Shown: positions 26,024-34,182 of the stretch, piece by piece
Position numbering within the stretch: position 1 is the stretch's first letter
How the letters are laid out: each line of letters opens with the position of its first letter
Notes under the pieces: generated by a model
Databases searched by the model: none
Told to the model about the DNA's origin: nothing
What the model saw: only the letters and a program-made list of their open reading frames with translations
Origin: Myxococcus hansupus
GTDB taxonomy: Bacteria > Myxococcota > Myxococcia > Myxococcales > Myxococcaceae
DNA length: 64,000 nucleotides
NCBI RefSeq assembly: GCF_000280925.3
Contig: NZ_CP012109.1
Span: 558,001-622,000 of the forward strand
Reading direction: 5' to 3'
Program-made: the position numbers and the translations under genes

Positions 26024-26769
26024 GCCGGGCCTCCGGTGGCGGACAGGCGCTGGCCCGTCGTGAGGTTGGCCGCGCTGGAGGCCAGGAAGAGCGCCGCCTC
26101 CGCGACCTCCTCCGCGCTCCCGAGCCTTCCCAGCGGCCCCAGCTCGCCGTCGAGCCGCTTGCGCTGCTCCGGGGAGAGATGCCGCGCTTCCTCCTCGAGG
26201 AAGTGGACCGCCAGCGTGTTCACGGAGATGCCCTGCCGCGACAGCTCGTTCGCGAGCGCACGGGTCATCGCGGTGAGGCCCTCGGCCACCACCCGGCGCG
26301 TGCCCCCGGAGGTGGCGTCCACCAGGTTGATGATGCGCCCCGAGCGCTGGCGCATCATCGGACGGATGACCTCCTTGCAGAACCACGCCGGCCCACTCAG
26401 TTGGCGCTCGAGCAGGGCCTTCCACTGCTCGGGGGGCAGCTCATTCAAGGGGCCCGGCTCGCGGCTCAAGTCCGCGTTGATGAGCAGGTCGATTCGCTCC
26501 AGCTCCGTGGCGGTGCGGCGGACCACCGCGCCCACCGCCTGGGCATCCGCCGCCTCGCAGCCCATGAGCAGCGTCCCGCCCAGCTCCTTGGCGAGCGCGG
26601 CCGACTCCCGCGTGTGCTCCGGGGAGGAGACCAATGCCAGACGTGCGCCCGCGCGCGCCAGCCTCCGCGCGATGGCATTGGCGACGGGTTGTCCCGCGCC
26701 CGTGACGAGCGCCACATGCGCGTGGAGCAATCCCTGTACGAACGGTGTGGATGTTTCAGCGTGATTCAT
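26020..26769 (-). CDS. Degenerate SDR, probable non-catalytic partner of FabG
   Basis: A 249-residue protein with the SDR fold but broken motifs. The glycine-rich loop is TGAGQPVANAI rather than TGxxxGIG, NNAG has become INAD (97-100), and aligned to the neighbouring FabG the catalytic Tyr and Lys positions are Arg158 and Ala162. The overall length and the C-terminal GQRLSATGG are retained, so the fold is under selection. A structural or regulatory heterodimer with FabG is the simplest reading. The start overlaps the end of the upstream hotdog gene by 14 bases. Confidence 0.8.
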   Translation of the reverse strand: MNHAETSTPFVQGLLHAHVALVTGAGQPVANAIARRLARAGARLALVSSPEHTRESAALAKELGGTLLMGCEAADAQAVGAVVRRTATELERIDLLINADLSREPGPLNELPPEQWKALLERQLSGPAWFCKEVIRPMMRQRSGRIINLVDATSGGTRRVVAEGLTAMTRALANELSRQGISVNTLAVHFLEEEARHLSPEQRKRLDGELGPLGRLGSAEEVAEAALFLASSAANLTTGQRLSATGGPA

Positions 26770-27205
26770 CTGACTTCGATCCTCTCTGGGAAAGCACCAT
26801 GACGCCGTCGGCTGCGGGCCCGGATTCGAGCCAGGCCTTGACCTCGACCCGGGCCGTGGTCCGCCACCGCTTGAGAATGTTTGCCTCCATCCGCAGGACG
26901 CCGCCGGCCGGGATGGGGGCGTGAAAGTGCATCGCTTCGATGCCGCCGAGGTACCAGACGGACGGCGCCTCTCCGTCGGGGCCCTTGAGGAGCAGGATGG
27001 CCACCTGTCCCAGCGCATCCACGAGGAGGCACGAGGGCAGGGCGGGAGGCGCGTCACCGAAACGTTCGAACAGCACCTCGTTGGCGGAGACCTGCTTCGA
27101 GGCGCGGCCCGTGCCCGGTGAAAGATGCTCCACGGTGTCGATGAGGAGCATGGGGAACCGGTGCGGCGTTCCGTTCCGGATGCGTGCGAAGGCGTCATCA
27201 CCCAT
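26756..27205 (-). CDS. FabZ-like hotdog dehydratase homologue (Glu-to-Asp variant)
   Basis: A 149-residue single-hotdog protein. The FabZ His is kept in PHRFPMLLIDTVE (His near 15), but the helix that normally reads GVLIIEAMAQ is SCLLVDALGQ, so the acidic catalytic residue is Asp, as in FabA. It is about the length of FabZ and may dehydrate or isomerise 3-hydroxyacyl-ACP or only bind it. The ATG at 27205 overlaps the end of the KS-like gene upstream by eight bases. A second, canonical FabZ lies near the operon's start. Confidence 0.78.
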   Translation of the reverse strand: MGDDAFARIRNGTPHRFPMLLIDTVEHLSPGTGRASKQVSANEVLFERFGDAPPALPSCLLVDALGQVAILLLKGPDGEAPSVWYLGGIEAMHFHAPIPAGGVLRMEANILKRWRTTARVEVKAWLESGPAADGVMVLSQRGSKSDESR

Positions 27206-28202
27206 GGCTGCACCTGCGCAGCACCACGGCGAGGGCACTGCCTTCCCCGCCCAGGGCGGTGACCAGGACCCAGTCGGATTCGAGCCGCCCTGAATCGAGC
27301 GCCCGCGCGGCCTGCATCACGGCCAGCGTGCCCGCCGCGCTGAAGCTCTCACCCAGGGTCTCCTTGATGCCGACCACTTCCACGCGCGCCGCGTGGGTGC
27401 CGAGCGCTTCGTGCAGCCCGCGATGCTCCCACCCGTCGAACGCCTTTCGGGTGTTCTCACAGGTGAAGACGGTCCCCAGTCGCTCGGGCGCGATGCCCGC
27501 CGCGTGCAGCGCGTCCTTCACCGCGCGGGCCAGGGTGCGGGCCTGCTCCGTGAGGGAGCCTCCCCGGTGTCCGCTGCCGGCGACCTCCGCATGACCTCGC
27601 GCGCCACGGCTTCGCGCGGACGCCTGCTCTTCGACGACCAGGGCGCAGGCCGCCTCGCTCACGCGCGGTCCGGTGGGGAGCTTCAGTCTCGCGAGGAGTC
27701 CGGGCTGAAGTGTGTCCGCGCTGCACACCACCATTCGCTCAGCGTGGCCGTCCCCGATTTGCTGACAGCCGAAGCGCAGCGCCTCCAAGCCCGCGGCCCA
27801 GCCCGAACACAGCGTCGCCGTGGGGCCTCGGAGGTTGTGCACCATGGAGATGGCGCCGGTGGCCGCGTTGGTGACGGTGTTCTGGAACACCACCGGGTTT
27901 CCGTAGCGCCCGCCGCGCTCCAGGATGCCCTCGAGGTACTCCTCGTTCGTGGGCAGACACCCGTAGCCCGAGCCGAACGCGATGCCCGTCTGGAGCGCGT
28001 CTCCCGATGAGGCGTCCAGCCCGGCGCTCTCCCAGGCAAGCGTGGTGGCGGTCAGCGCGATGCGTCCCAGCCGGTCCATGTGCCGCAAGGAGGCGGGCGG
28101 TTTCACCAGCGCCGCGTCCGGGATGCGCTCCCAGGTGCTGTCGGCGTCCGAGGGCTGAGGACAGACCGCGCCCAACCCCGTGATGACGAAGGTGCGGCTC
28201 AT
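27198..28202 (-). CDS. Catalytically degenerate ketosynthase (chain-length-factor-like) B
   Basis: A 334-residue, shortened ketosynthase fold. It begins FVITGLGAVCP and keeps NPVVFQNTVTNAATG, but the catalytic Cys aligns with Trp (CSGWAAGLEAL), the first His region is CENTRKAFDG and the second His is Glu (KETLGESFSAAG). It is about 80 residues shorter than its active neighbour, having lost part of the N-terminal half. The ATG at 28202 overlaps the stop of active ketosynthase B by four bases. By position it is the partner of that enzyme. Confidence 0.82.
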   Translation of the reverse strand: MSRTFVITGLGAVCPQPSDADSTWERIPDAALVKPPASLRHMDRLGRIALTATTLAWESAGLDASSGDALQTGIAFGSGYGCLPTNEEYLEGILERGGRYGNPVVFQNTVTNAATGAISMVHNLRGPTATLCSGWAAGLEALRFGCQQIGDGHAERMVVCSADTLQPGLLARLKLPTGPRVSEAACALVVEEQASARSRGARGHAEVAGSGHRGGSLTEQARTLARAVKDALHAAGIAPERLGTVFTCENTRKAFDGWEHRGLHEALGTHAARVEVVGIKETLGESFSAAGTLAVMQAARALDSGRLESDWVLVTALGGEGSALAVVLRRCSHG

Positions 28203-29404
28203 GCGCCCACCCCCGCGACGTCCGTGAGGCGGCGGGCGACGAGGGCGACATTGGCCCCGCCGAATGCGGACTTGGTGCTCAACAAGATGTCCACACGCCG
28301 GGCCAGCGCCTCGCCGCGCACGACGGCGACATTGCACTTGGGGGCCAGCTCCTCGCAATTCAGCGTGGGCGGGATGAAGTCCCGCGCCATGCCCACGAGC
28401 GAGCCAATGAGCTCCAGGACCCCCGAGGCGCCCAGGGTGTGCCCGAAGTAGGGCTTGAGCGAGTTGACGGGCAGCGAGGCGGTCCGGGCCCCGAAGACCT
28501 GGTGCAGGGCGTGGCACTCCGCGGGGTCGTTGGCCGGCGTGCCGGTGCCGTGCAGGTTGACGAAGTCGATCTGCTCCGTGGACAGCGCGGCGTGCCGCAG
28601 GGCCAGCGTCATCGCCTGCTGGAGGCCCCGTCCCTCGGGATGGGGGCTGGTGGGGTGGTGGGCATCCCCCGCCGTTCCCCAGCCACACAGCTCCGCGTGG
28701 ATGCGCGCGCCGCGCTGGCGTGCGTGATTCAGCTCCTCGAGCACGATGATGCCCGCGCCTTCGCCCAACACCATGCCGTTGCGCCGGTGGTCGAAGGGCC
28801 GGCAGACGGTGGGTGTCATCGCGCGCAGGACGGAGAACCCGCTGAAGCTGAGCTGGGTCAGCGCGTCGGCGCCTCCCGCCAGCATCACCGAGGCCCGGCC
28901 GTTTCGGATTTCATCCAAGGCCCTGCCGATCGCGAGGCTGCTGGAGACGCAGGCCATCGTCACCGTGGACAGGATGCCACCCAGGCCGAACCGGTCCGCG
29001 ACGTTCCGGGCGATGGACGAGAAGGGCAGCTCCCCCGCGAGCCGGCCGCGCACGTCGTCGTCGCTCGAGCGCATCGCCCGCTCCAGCGACAAGGCGGGCC
29101 CACGGCTGGTGCCAATCATCACCCCCGTCTCCGCCCTCCAGTCCGGATGGGTCTCCAGCCCGCTGTCGCGCAGGGCCTGCTCGGCGGCATGGAGCGCCAG
29201 TTGCGACACCCGGTCCATGCCGTCCGGGTCGAAGCCGGGCAGGTCCACCACGCCCGCGGACGAGGCCCGCCCCTCGATGCCGAAGGTCGCCGTGGGACGG
29301 ACGCCGCCGCGGCCTTCCATCAGTGCATGCGCCAGCTCCTCGGCGGAGAGGGCATTGGCGGCCGTGACCCCCAGGCCCGTGATGACGACTCGACGCGCGC
29401 TCAC
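28199..29404 (-). CDS. Beta-ketoacyl-ACP synthase (FabF-like, intact triad) B
   Basis: A 401-residue ketosynthase with Cys in TMACVSSSLAI, the first His in NLHGTGTPAND and the second His in KPYFGHTLGASG. It differs enough from ketosynthase A (TMACVSSS in place of STACSAGL) to suggest another chain-length range or starter. It starts with GTG at 29404, overlapping the MBL gene stop (GTGA). The pairing active B with degenerate B repeats the active A with degenerate A pattern downstream. Confidence 0.93.
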   Translation of the reverse strand: MSARRVVITGLGVTAANALSAEELAHALMEGRGGVRPTATFGIEGRASSAGVVDLPGFDPDGMDRVSQLALHAAEQALRDSGLETHPDWRAETGVMIGTSRGPALSLERAMRSSDDDVRGRLAGELPFSSIARNVADRFGLGGILSTVTMACVSSSLAIGRALDEIRNGRASVMLAGGADALTQLSFSGFSVLRAMTPTVCRPFDHRRNGMVLGEGAGIIVLEELNHARQRGARIHAELCGWGTAGDAHHPTSPHPEGRGLQQAMTLALRHAALSTEQIDFVNLHGTGTPANDPAECHALHQVFGARTASLPVNSLKPYFGHTLGASGVLELIGSLVGMARDFIPPTLNCEELAPKCNVAVVRGEALARRVDILLSTKSAFGGANVALVARRLTDVAGVGA

Positions 29405-30171
29405 GGGAGGACCTCCAGGGGATGTCCTGGCGCCGTGTCCACCAGCCCGTCATGGCCCGGGATGATGTGGCGGTACGTGCTCAGGAGCTTCTGGCGGGTG
29501 TCGCTGTAGCGCTCGACGTCCTGGGCGAGCTGCAGCTCCCGCTCGGCGTTTTCAACGAGGGACTTCCGGGTGAAGAGGGCGTCGCCCGCGACGAGAATCT
29601 TCTTGGGTGGGCCCTCGCTCTCCGTGCGAGCGCGGTGCGCGACGACGGAGATGTGTCCATGGGTGTGGCCTGGCGTCGGGAGCACTTCGACCTCCTCGGT
29701 CAGCCAGTGGCTGCCTTCCACGGGGACGAAGCGCGCGTCTTGTTCGAGCACCCGGTTGTAGAAGTCGATGTTTCGCGTCACCTCCCGGACGATGGAGCGG
29801 ACATAGAACTCCTTCACCGTCTGGTAGTTTTCGCGCAGCAGCTCCGACGTCGCGGCCTTCCCGGGCGTGCTGTCCTGGTGATAGGCCCGGATGAAGTGGG
29901 CGTTCTCGACGTAGTCCTTGGCACCCACGACGTACTTCGCGTTGCGGAACAACAGGTGGTTTCCGCAATGGTCGTAATGGAGGTGGGTGGCGACGACGAC
30001 GTCCACGTCATCCGGCGTGAGGCCACGTTCCGCGAGTGCTCGCACCAGGCGGTCCGCGTCGTCGCACAGCCCGCTGTCCACCAGGATGTTTCTCTTTTGG
30101 GATTGCACCAGGGTGACCGTGGCGCGCAGCCGTGGAAAGCCGCTCCCCTGGAGCAGCACATTCAGGAACAT
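29401..30171 (-). CDS. Metallo-beta-lactamase-fold hydrolase, possible thioesterase of the operon
   Basis: A 256-residue MBL protein with THLHYDHCG (HxHxDH), a later His in PTPGHTHGH, an Asp in VAGDALF and a final His in IIPGHDG, giving a complete dinuclear metal site. No signal peptide is present. The N-terminal layout recalls quorum-quenching lactonases, but inside an ACP/ketosynthase operon a role releasing the product from ACP is more likely; MBL-type thioesterases do this in some polyketide pathways. It lies 20 bases after FabZ. Confidence 0.83.
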   Translation of the reverse strand: MFLNVLLQGSGFPRLRATVTLVQSQKRNILVDSGLCDDADRLVRALAERGLTPDDVDVVVATHLHYDHCGNHLLFRNAKYVVGAKDYVENAHFIRAYHQDSTPGKAATSELLRENYQTVKEFYVRSIVREVTRNIDFYNRVLEQDARFVPVEGSHWLTEEVEVLPTPGHTHGHISVVAHRARTESEGPPKKILVAGDALFTRKSLVENAERELQLAQDVERYSDTRQKLLSTYRHIIPGHDGLVDTAPGHPLEVLP

Positions 30172-30191
30172 GGTGTTGGGTTTCCTTGCGC

Positions 30192-30669
<478 letters not shown>

Positions 30670-30695
<26 letters not shown>

Positions 30696-30981
30696 CTTCC
30701 GCGAGCAACCGGCTCACCAGCGCGGCGAGCGTCTCGATGGAGTGGAACTCCTTGGCGACGCTGTCATCCGCGATGATGACGCCCCACTTCTCCTCGATAC
30801 CCACCACGATCTCCAGGGCCTCGACGCTGTCGAGCCCCAGCCCGCCGGCCTCGCCGTCCTGCGAGTCACTCCCGAACAGCGGTGCTCCGTCCGGGATGCT
30901 CTCCGGCTCGATGTCCAGCCTCAGGCGGTCCACGATCATGACCTTCAAGCCGCTCTTCAGTTCCGTGCTGTCGGTGTGCAT
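30670..30981 (-). CDS. Acyl carrier protein, first gene of the lipid/polyketide operon
   Basis: A 103-residue ACP. The phosphopantetheine serine is Ser52 in GLGLDSVEAL, followed by the usual helix III (EKWGVIIADD). It is longer than FabF-system ACPs (about 80), with an acidic Gly-rich loop just before the DSV motif and a basic Lys-Lys tail. The ATG at 30981 has a strong GGGAGAGG site seven bases upstream. The 256-base gap to the divergent cupin gene must hold the operon promoter; I could not identify convincing -35/-10 boxes in it. Confidence 0.93.
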
Positions 30982-31237
30982 CAACCTCTCCCGTGTTGTG
31001 AATTCAACGTAACGGGAAGGTCTGACATCGCCGGACAATGAGGGCAGGGGTGATGACGGGTTTGTTTTCTTGGAAGTCGGCACGGCGGGAGTCGCGGCGG
31101 CGCAATGACATACATCCATGAGACGTGGCGGGTTCCGCGCCGTGACTCACGGAGTGTGGCTTGACACCACCGCATGCCGGGGCGACGGTCGACGCGGTGC
31201 GACTGGCTCCCGCCCCCATCCACCGAGAGGCCCCGAG

Positions 31238-32035
31238 ATGACCGTGACGAAGCGCCTGCTCCTCTGCTGTGTGACGCTGCTGACGATGCCCCTGGTTGCC
31301 TCCGCGCAGGTCGTGGCCAAGGACGGGTTCGACTATCCGCCGTTGAAGGAGGCCCAGAACTTCGTGGGTCCGGTGGGGCGCGCGAAGCTCCCGGCGGGGT
31401 GGCCCGCGGAGGACGACAACGTCCGCATCTCCGAGGTCAAGTTCGGCCGAGGCGCGATGACGCGCTGGCACCGGCATGAGGGCAGCCAGTACCTGATCGC
31501 CACCGGAGGTCAGGGCCGTTTGGAGTACTTCAACGCGGACGGGAAGGTCGTCAGCGTGCCCATCACCGGCCAGACGAAGGTCCACACGCCCGGGGGCACC
31601 TGCCATCGCCACGGCTCGGATGGCACGACCGAGGTCTTCTCACACGTCTACGTCACGCTGGGAGACACCCACTGGGACGAGTGCGACCGTGACTACCAGG
31701 CCGGTGCGCCGGCCAGGCCTCCCGACGACACGCTGCTGCTGACCGTCTTCCTGCGGCACGATCAGACGAAGAACCTCCAGCAGATTCAGGCCCTCCAGAA
31801 GCAGCAGGGCTTCTTCCAGCAGTTCCCGCCACCGGGCGTTGAAATCGTGAGCTGGCACGTCGTCATGGGGATTGGCCAGGTGGTGACGCTCAAGGTGCCC
31901 GCCGCGCGGCTGCGTGACGTCAACGTGGCGCTGGAGAAGTCGGCCTGGGGCGCCTTCCGCACCGAGTTCTATCCCACCTATGACTTGTACCCGGTCATCC
32001 ACACCCAGCTCGCCAATCCGAAGCGGGCGCGCTGA
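31238..32035 (+). CDS. Exported cupin-domain protein
   Basis: A 265-residue protein with a signal peptide (residues 1-23, VASAQ). The central cupin has a metal-type motif RWHRHEGSQYLIATGG followed by a second part with HTPGGTCHRHG. After it comes a domain of about 90 residues (VFLRHDQTKNL to YPVIHTQ) with the look of an alpha+beta stress-responsive dimeric barrel. The ATG at 31238 is preceded by GAGAGGCCCCGAG. It ends 54 bases before the MerR gene. No substrate can be assigned. Confidence 0.75.
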   Translation: MTVTKRLLLCCVTLLTMPLVASAQVVAKDGFDYPPLKEAQNFVGPVGRAKLPAGWPAEDDNVRISEVKFGRGAMTRWHRHEGSQYLIATGGQGRLEYFNADGKVVSVPITGQTKVHTPGGTCHRHGSDGTTEVFSHVYVTLGDTHWDECDRDYQAGAPARPPDDTLLLTVFLRHDQTKNLQQIQALQKQQGFFQQFPPPGVEIVSWHVVMGIGQVVTLKVPAARLRDVNVALEKSAWGAFRTEFYPTYDLYPVIHTQLANPKRAR

Positions 32036-32039
32036 GGGC

Positions 32040-32071
32040 TTGACCTTGACACTGGTGTCAGGCGCTAGCGT
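32040..32071 (+). promoter_or_regulatory. MerR-type promoter/operator
   Basis: TTGACC (32040-32045) and TAGCGT (32066-32071) are separated by 20 bases, the over-long spacer typical of MerR-controlled promoters. Inside the spacer lies TGACAC-TG-GTGTCA (32047-32060), an inverted repeat of six bases. It is 19 bases before the merR ATG, so autoregulation and control of the coupled hydrolase are expected. Confidence 0.65.
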
Positions 32072-32089
32072 TCGTTTCAGGAGAGCGGG

Positions 32090-32467
32090 ATGAACATCGG
32101 AGAGCTGGCCTTGCGCACGGGATGCAGCGCGCGCTCCATTCGTCACTACGAGAAGGCGGGGCTGCTCGTGCCGAACCGGCGCGAGAACGGCTACCGGGAC
32201 TTCGACGCGGAGTCGGTGCCCCGGGTGATGCAGGTGGCCCACTTCATCCGGATGGGGTTCTCGCTGAAGGACATCTCCTCCTTTCCGCGCTGCATGGTTC
32301 GCGAGGCCACGCGGGCCATCTGCCCGGAGGCGCTCGCGCTCCACCGTCAGCGGTTGGCGGAGCTGGACCGTCAGATGCTGGAGCTCGCGCGCCGGCGAGA
32401 GCGGCTCGTCCAGTCGCTCGATGCGAATGCCCCCAGCCGTCCTCGTCACCGCGTGAGCCACCCATGA
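32090..32467 (+). CDS. MerR-family transcriptional regulator
   Basis: A 125-residue regulator. The N-terminal helix-turn-helix and wing are clear (MNIGELALRTGCSARSIRHY, then ENGYRDFD), followed by a coiled-coil dimer helix (LHRQRLAELDRQMLELARRR). Two cysteines in the connecting region (PRCMV and AICPE) could sense metal or oxidant, but the C-terminal metal loop of MerR/CueR proper is absent. An AGGAGAGCGGG site precedes the ATG. The stop overlaps the next ATG, so it is co-expressed with the alpha/beta hydrolase that is its likely target. Confidence 0.92.
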   Translation: MNIGELALRTGCSARSIRHYEKAGLLVPNRRENGYRDFDAESVPRVMQVAHFIRMGFSLKDISSFPRCMVREATRAICPEALALHRQRLAELDRQMLELARRRERLVQSLDANAPSRPRHRVSHP

Positions 32468-33399
32468 ACCGTCGCGACCTGATGAAGTCCGCCCTCGTGG
32501 GCGCCGGAGCGCTCCCGCTGCGAGGAGCGCTCGCCGCCGCTCCTGAACGGAGCAAGCGCCCCCGGCGCGCCTTTCTCCTGGTGCACGGCGCCTGGCACAA
32601 CGCCCTGCACTGGACGCGTGTCGCGGAGGCGCTCGCCGCGCGGGGACATCAGGTCGTGGCCATCGACCTGCCGGGCCATGGCCTCAACGCACGGTTCCCC
32701 AGTGCCTATGTCTCGGGCAACGCGGCGGGCTTCGGTGAGGAACGCTCGCCGCAGGCGGAGGTGACACTGGAGGACTGCGCCGCCGCGGTGGTCACCGCGT
32801 TGGAGAAGCTGCGCCGTGGCGCTGGAGGCACCAGGCCCGTGCTGGTGGGGCACAGCGTGGGTGGCGCGGTCATCACCCGGGCCGGGGAGCTGGCACCGCA
32901 GCTCGTGGAGCGGCTCGTCTACCTGACCGCGTATTGCCCGCTGCGGCTGGGGAGCGCCGGCGGCTACGGCGCACTGCCCGAGGCGCATACGGGCTACGGT
33001 GAGACGCTCTTCATCGGAGACCCCGCGAAGCTGGGCGCGGTGCGCATCAACCCGCGAGGCGCCCCCGCGTACCTGGAGGCCCTCCGTGAGGCGTACTACC
33101 AGGACGTGGCGTCCACGGACTTCCTGCCCTTCGCGCTCACGCTGACGCCGGACCTGCCCCTGTCCCTCTGGACGTCGAAGGTCGGCGCGACGAAGGAACG
33201 CTGGGGACGCGTTCCTCGCAGCTACATCCGCTGTGCCCAGGACCGCGCCATCGCTCCGGCGCTCCAGGACTTGATGATTCGCGAGGCCAATGCCTTCACG
33301 CCGGGCAATGCCTTCACGGTCGAAACCCTGGAGGCCTCGCACTCGCCCTTCGCATCGCAGCCGGAGAAGCTCGCCGCGCTGCTGGATGGACTGCGCTGA
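32464..33399 (+). CDS. Tat-exported alpha/beta hydrolase
   Basis: A 311-residue hydrolase with an N-terminal Tat-type signal (NRRDLMKSALVGAGA). The fold is alpha/beta hydrolase: LLVHGAWHNALHW forms the oxyanion strand, GHSVGG the nucleophile elbow (Ser near 142) and SHSPF the catalytic His. It resembles esterases of the salicylate/pyrethroid-esterase type. The ATG at 32464 overlaps the merR stop (ATGA). MerR control suggests a response to a small aromatic or lipid-like compound, which is inference. It ends nine bases from a convergent gene. Confidence 0.87.
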   Translation: MNRRDLMKSALVGAGALPLRGALAAAPERSKRPRRAFLLVHGAWHNALHWTRVAEALAARGHQVVAIDLPGHGLNARFPSAYVSGNAAGFGEERSPQAEVTLEDCAAAVVTALEKLRRGAGGTRPVLVGHSVGGAVITRAGELAPQLVERLVYLTAYCPLRLGSAGGYGALPEAHTGYGETLFIGDPAKLGAVRINPRGAPAYLEALREAYYQDVASTDFLPFALTLTPDLPLSLWTSKVGATKERWGRVPRSYIRCAQDRAIAPALQDLMIREANAFTPGNAFTVETLEASHSPFASQPEKLAALLDGLR

Positions 33400-33408
33400 G
33401 CCACGGCG

Positions 33409-33867
33409 TCAGGGCGCGGAGGCTGCCTGTTCCGTCGTCGCGGGATGCAGCAAGGGCGGTACTCCGGTTGGCTTGCCGTGGGCATCGAGCGCGACGAGGA
33501 CGAAGCGGCCCCGCGTGCCGAGCTGACGGTCTCCGGTGAGCAGGTCCTCCGCGTAGAGGTCCACCTCCACCGTCATCGACGTGCGGCCGGTGGCGACGAT
33601 GCGCGTCTCCAGCTCCACGAGCTGGCCCTGTCGGACGGGGACATGGAAGTCGACGCGCTCGCTGCTCGCGGTCACCACCGTGCGCCGTGCGTAGCGCGAG
33701 GCGCCGATGAAGGCGGCCTTGTCCATCAGCGCCAGGGCCTGGCCTCCGAACAAGGTGCCGTAGTGGTTCGTCTGCTCCGGGAAGACCATCTCGATGAGAC
33801 GGACCTCGGTGATGCTGCCTGCTTCGATGCGCTGCGAGGGAGACGTCTCGGTGGTCATGGAGGGCAT
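33409..33867 (-). CDS. Hotdog acyl-CoA thioesterase (YciA/BFIT-like)
   Basis: A 152-residue hotdog thioesterase with the conserved NHYGTLFGGQALALMDKAAF helix region, where the Asn and Gly/Asp residues form the active site, and SSERVDFHVPV as the central strand. These enzymes hydrolyse short to medium acyl-CoA. It is the last gene of the B12-riboswitch operon; an in-frame ATG nine bases downstream is an alternative start. A thioesterase fits the CoA-based pathway of the operon, by releasing CoA from product or dead-end thioesters. Confidence 0.9.
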   Translation of the reverse strand: MPSMTTETSPSQRIEAGSITEVRLIEMVFPEQTNHYGTLFGGQALALMDKAAFIGASRYARRTVVTASSERVDFHVPVRQGQLVELETRIVATGRTSMTVEVDLYAEDLLTGDRQLGTRGRFVLVALDAHGKPTGVPPLLHPATTEQAASAP

Positions 33868-33873
33868 GGGGGC

Positions 33874-34182
33874 TCAGGTGGAAGACGGGTCTCGTGGAAT
33901 GAGCCGGAGCAGTCCGGGCCGCGTCCCCACGAGGAGGCGCCGCGCGTCCCAGCTCCACACCTCCGTGGTGCGAGAGGGCGGAGGTCCGCCGAAGGTCGGC
34001 AGCTCGGTCCAGGGCAGGTCCGCCAGCAGCTCGCCATGGTGACCGAGGACCTGCGCGAGCGTGTCCAGCGAGTCGATGGCGCCGCCTTCGGGCGTCGGGC
34101 CCTGGCCGGTGAGGCTGTAGCTCCAGGTCCGCGGCGTGGCCTGGGTGTCGAAGTAGATGTGGAGGGAGGCGCGCGCGCTCAT
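33874..34182 (-). CDS. Small unrecognised protein in the CoA-transferase operon
   Basis: A 102-residue protein of no recognised family. It has no signal peptide or membrane helix. It contains several Trp residues (RTWSYSL, DLPWTEL, EVWSWD) and an arginine-rich end ([11 protein letters not shown]). The ATG overlaps the thiolase stop (ATGA) and its own stop is six bases before the thioesterase start, so it is fully embedded in the operon and is likely translated. Confidence 0.65.
   Translation of the reverse strand: MSARASLHIYFDTQATPRTWSYSLTGQGPTPEGGAIDSLDTLAQVLGHHGELLADLPWTELPTFGGPPPSRTTEVWSWDARRLLVGTRPGLLRLIPRDPSST

Noticed and set aside
24053-26764. A 903-codon open frame on the plus strand
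   Set aside because: It is antisense to ketosynthase, FabG and SDR genes; its composition (His, Arg, Ala, Gln) is that of a mirror frame and the minus-strand genes are well supported.
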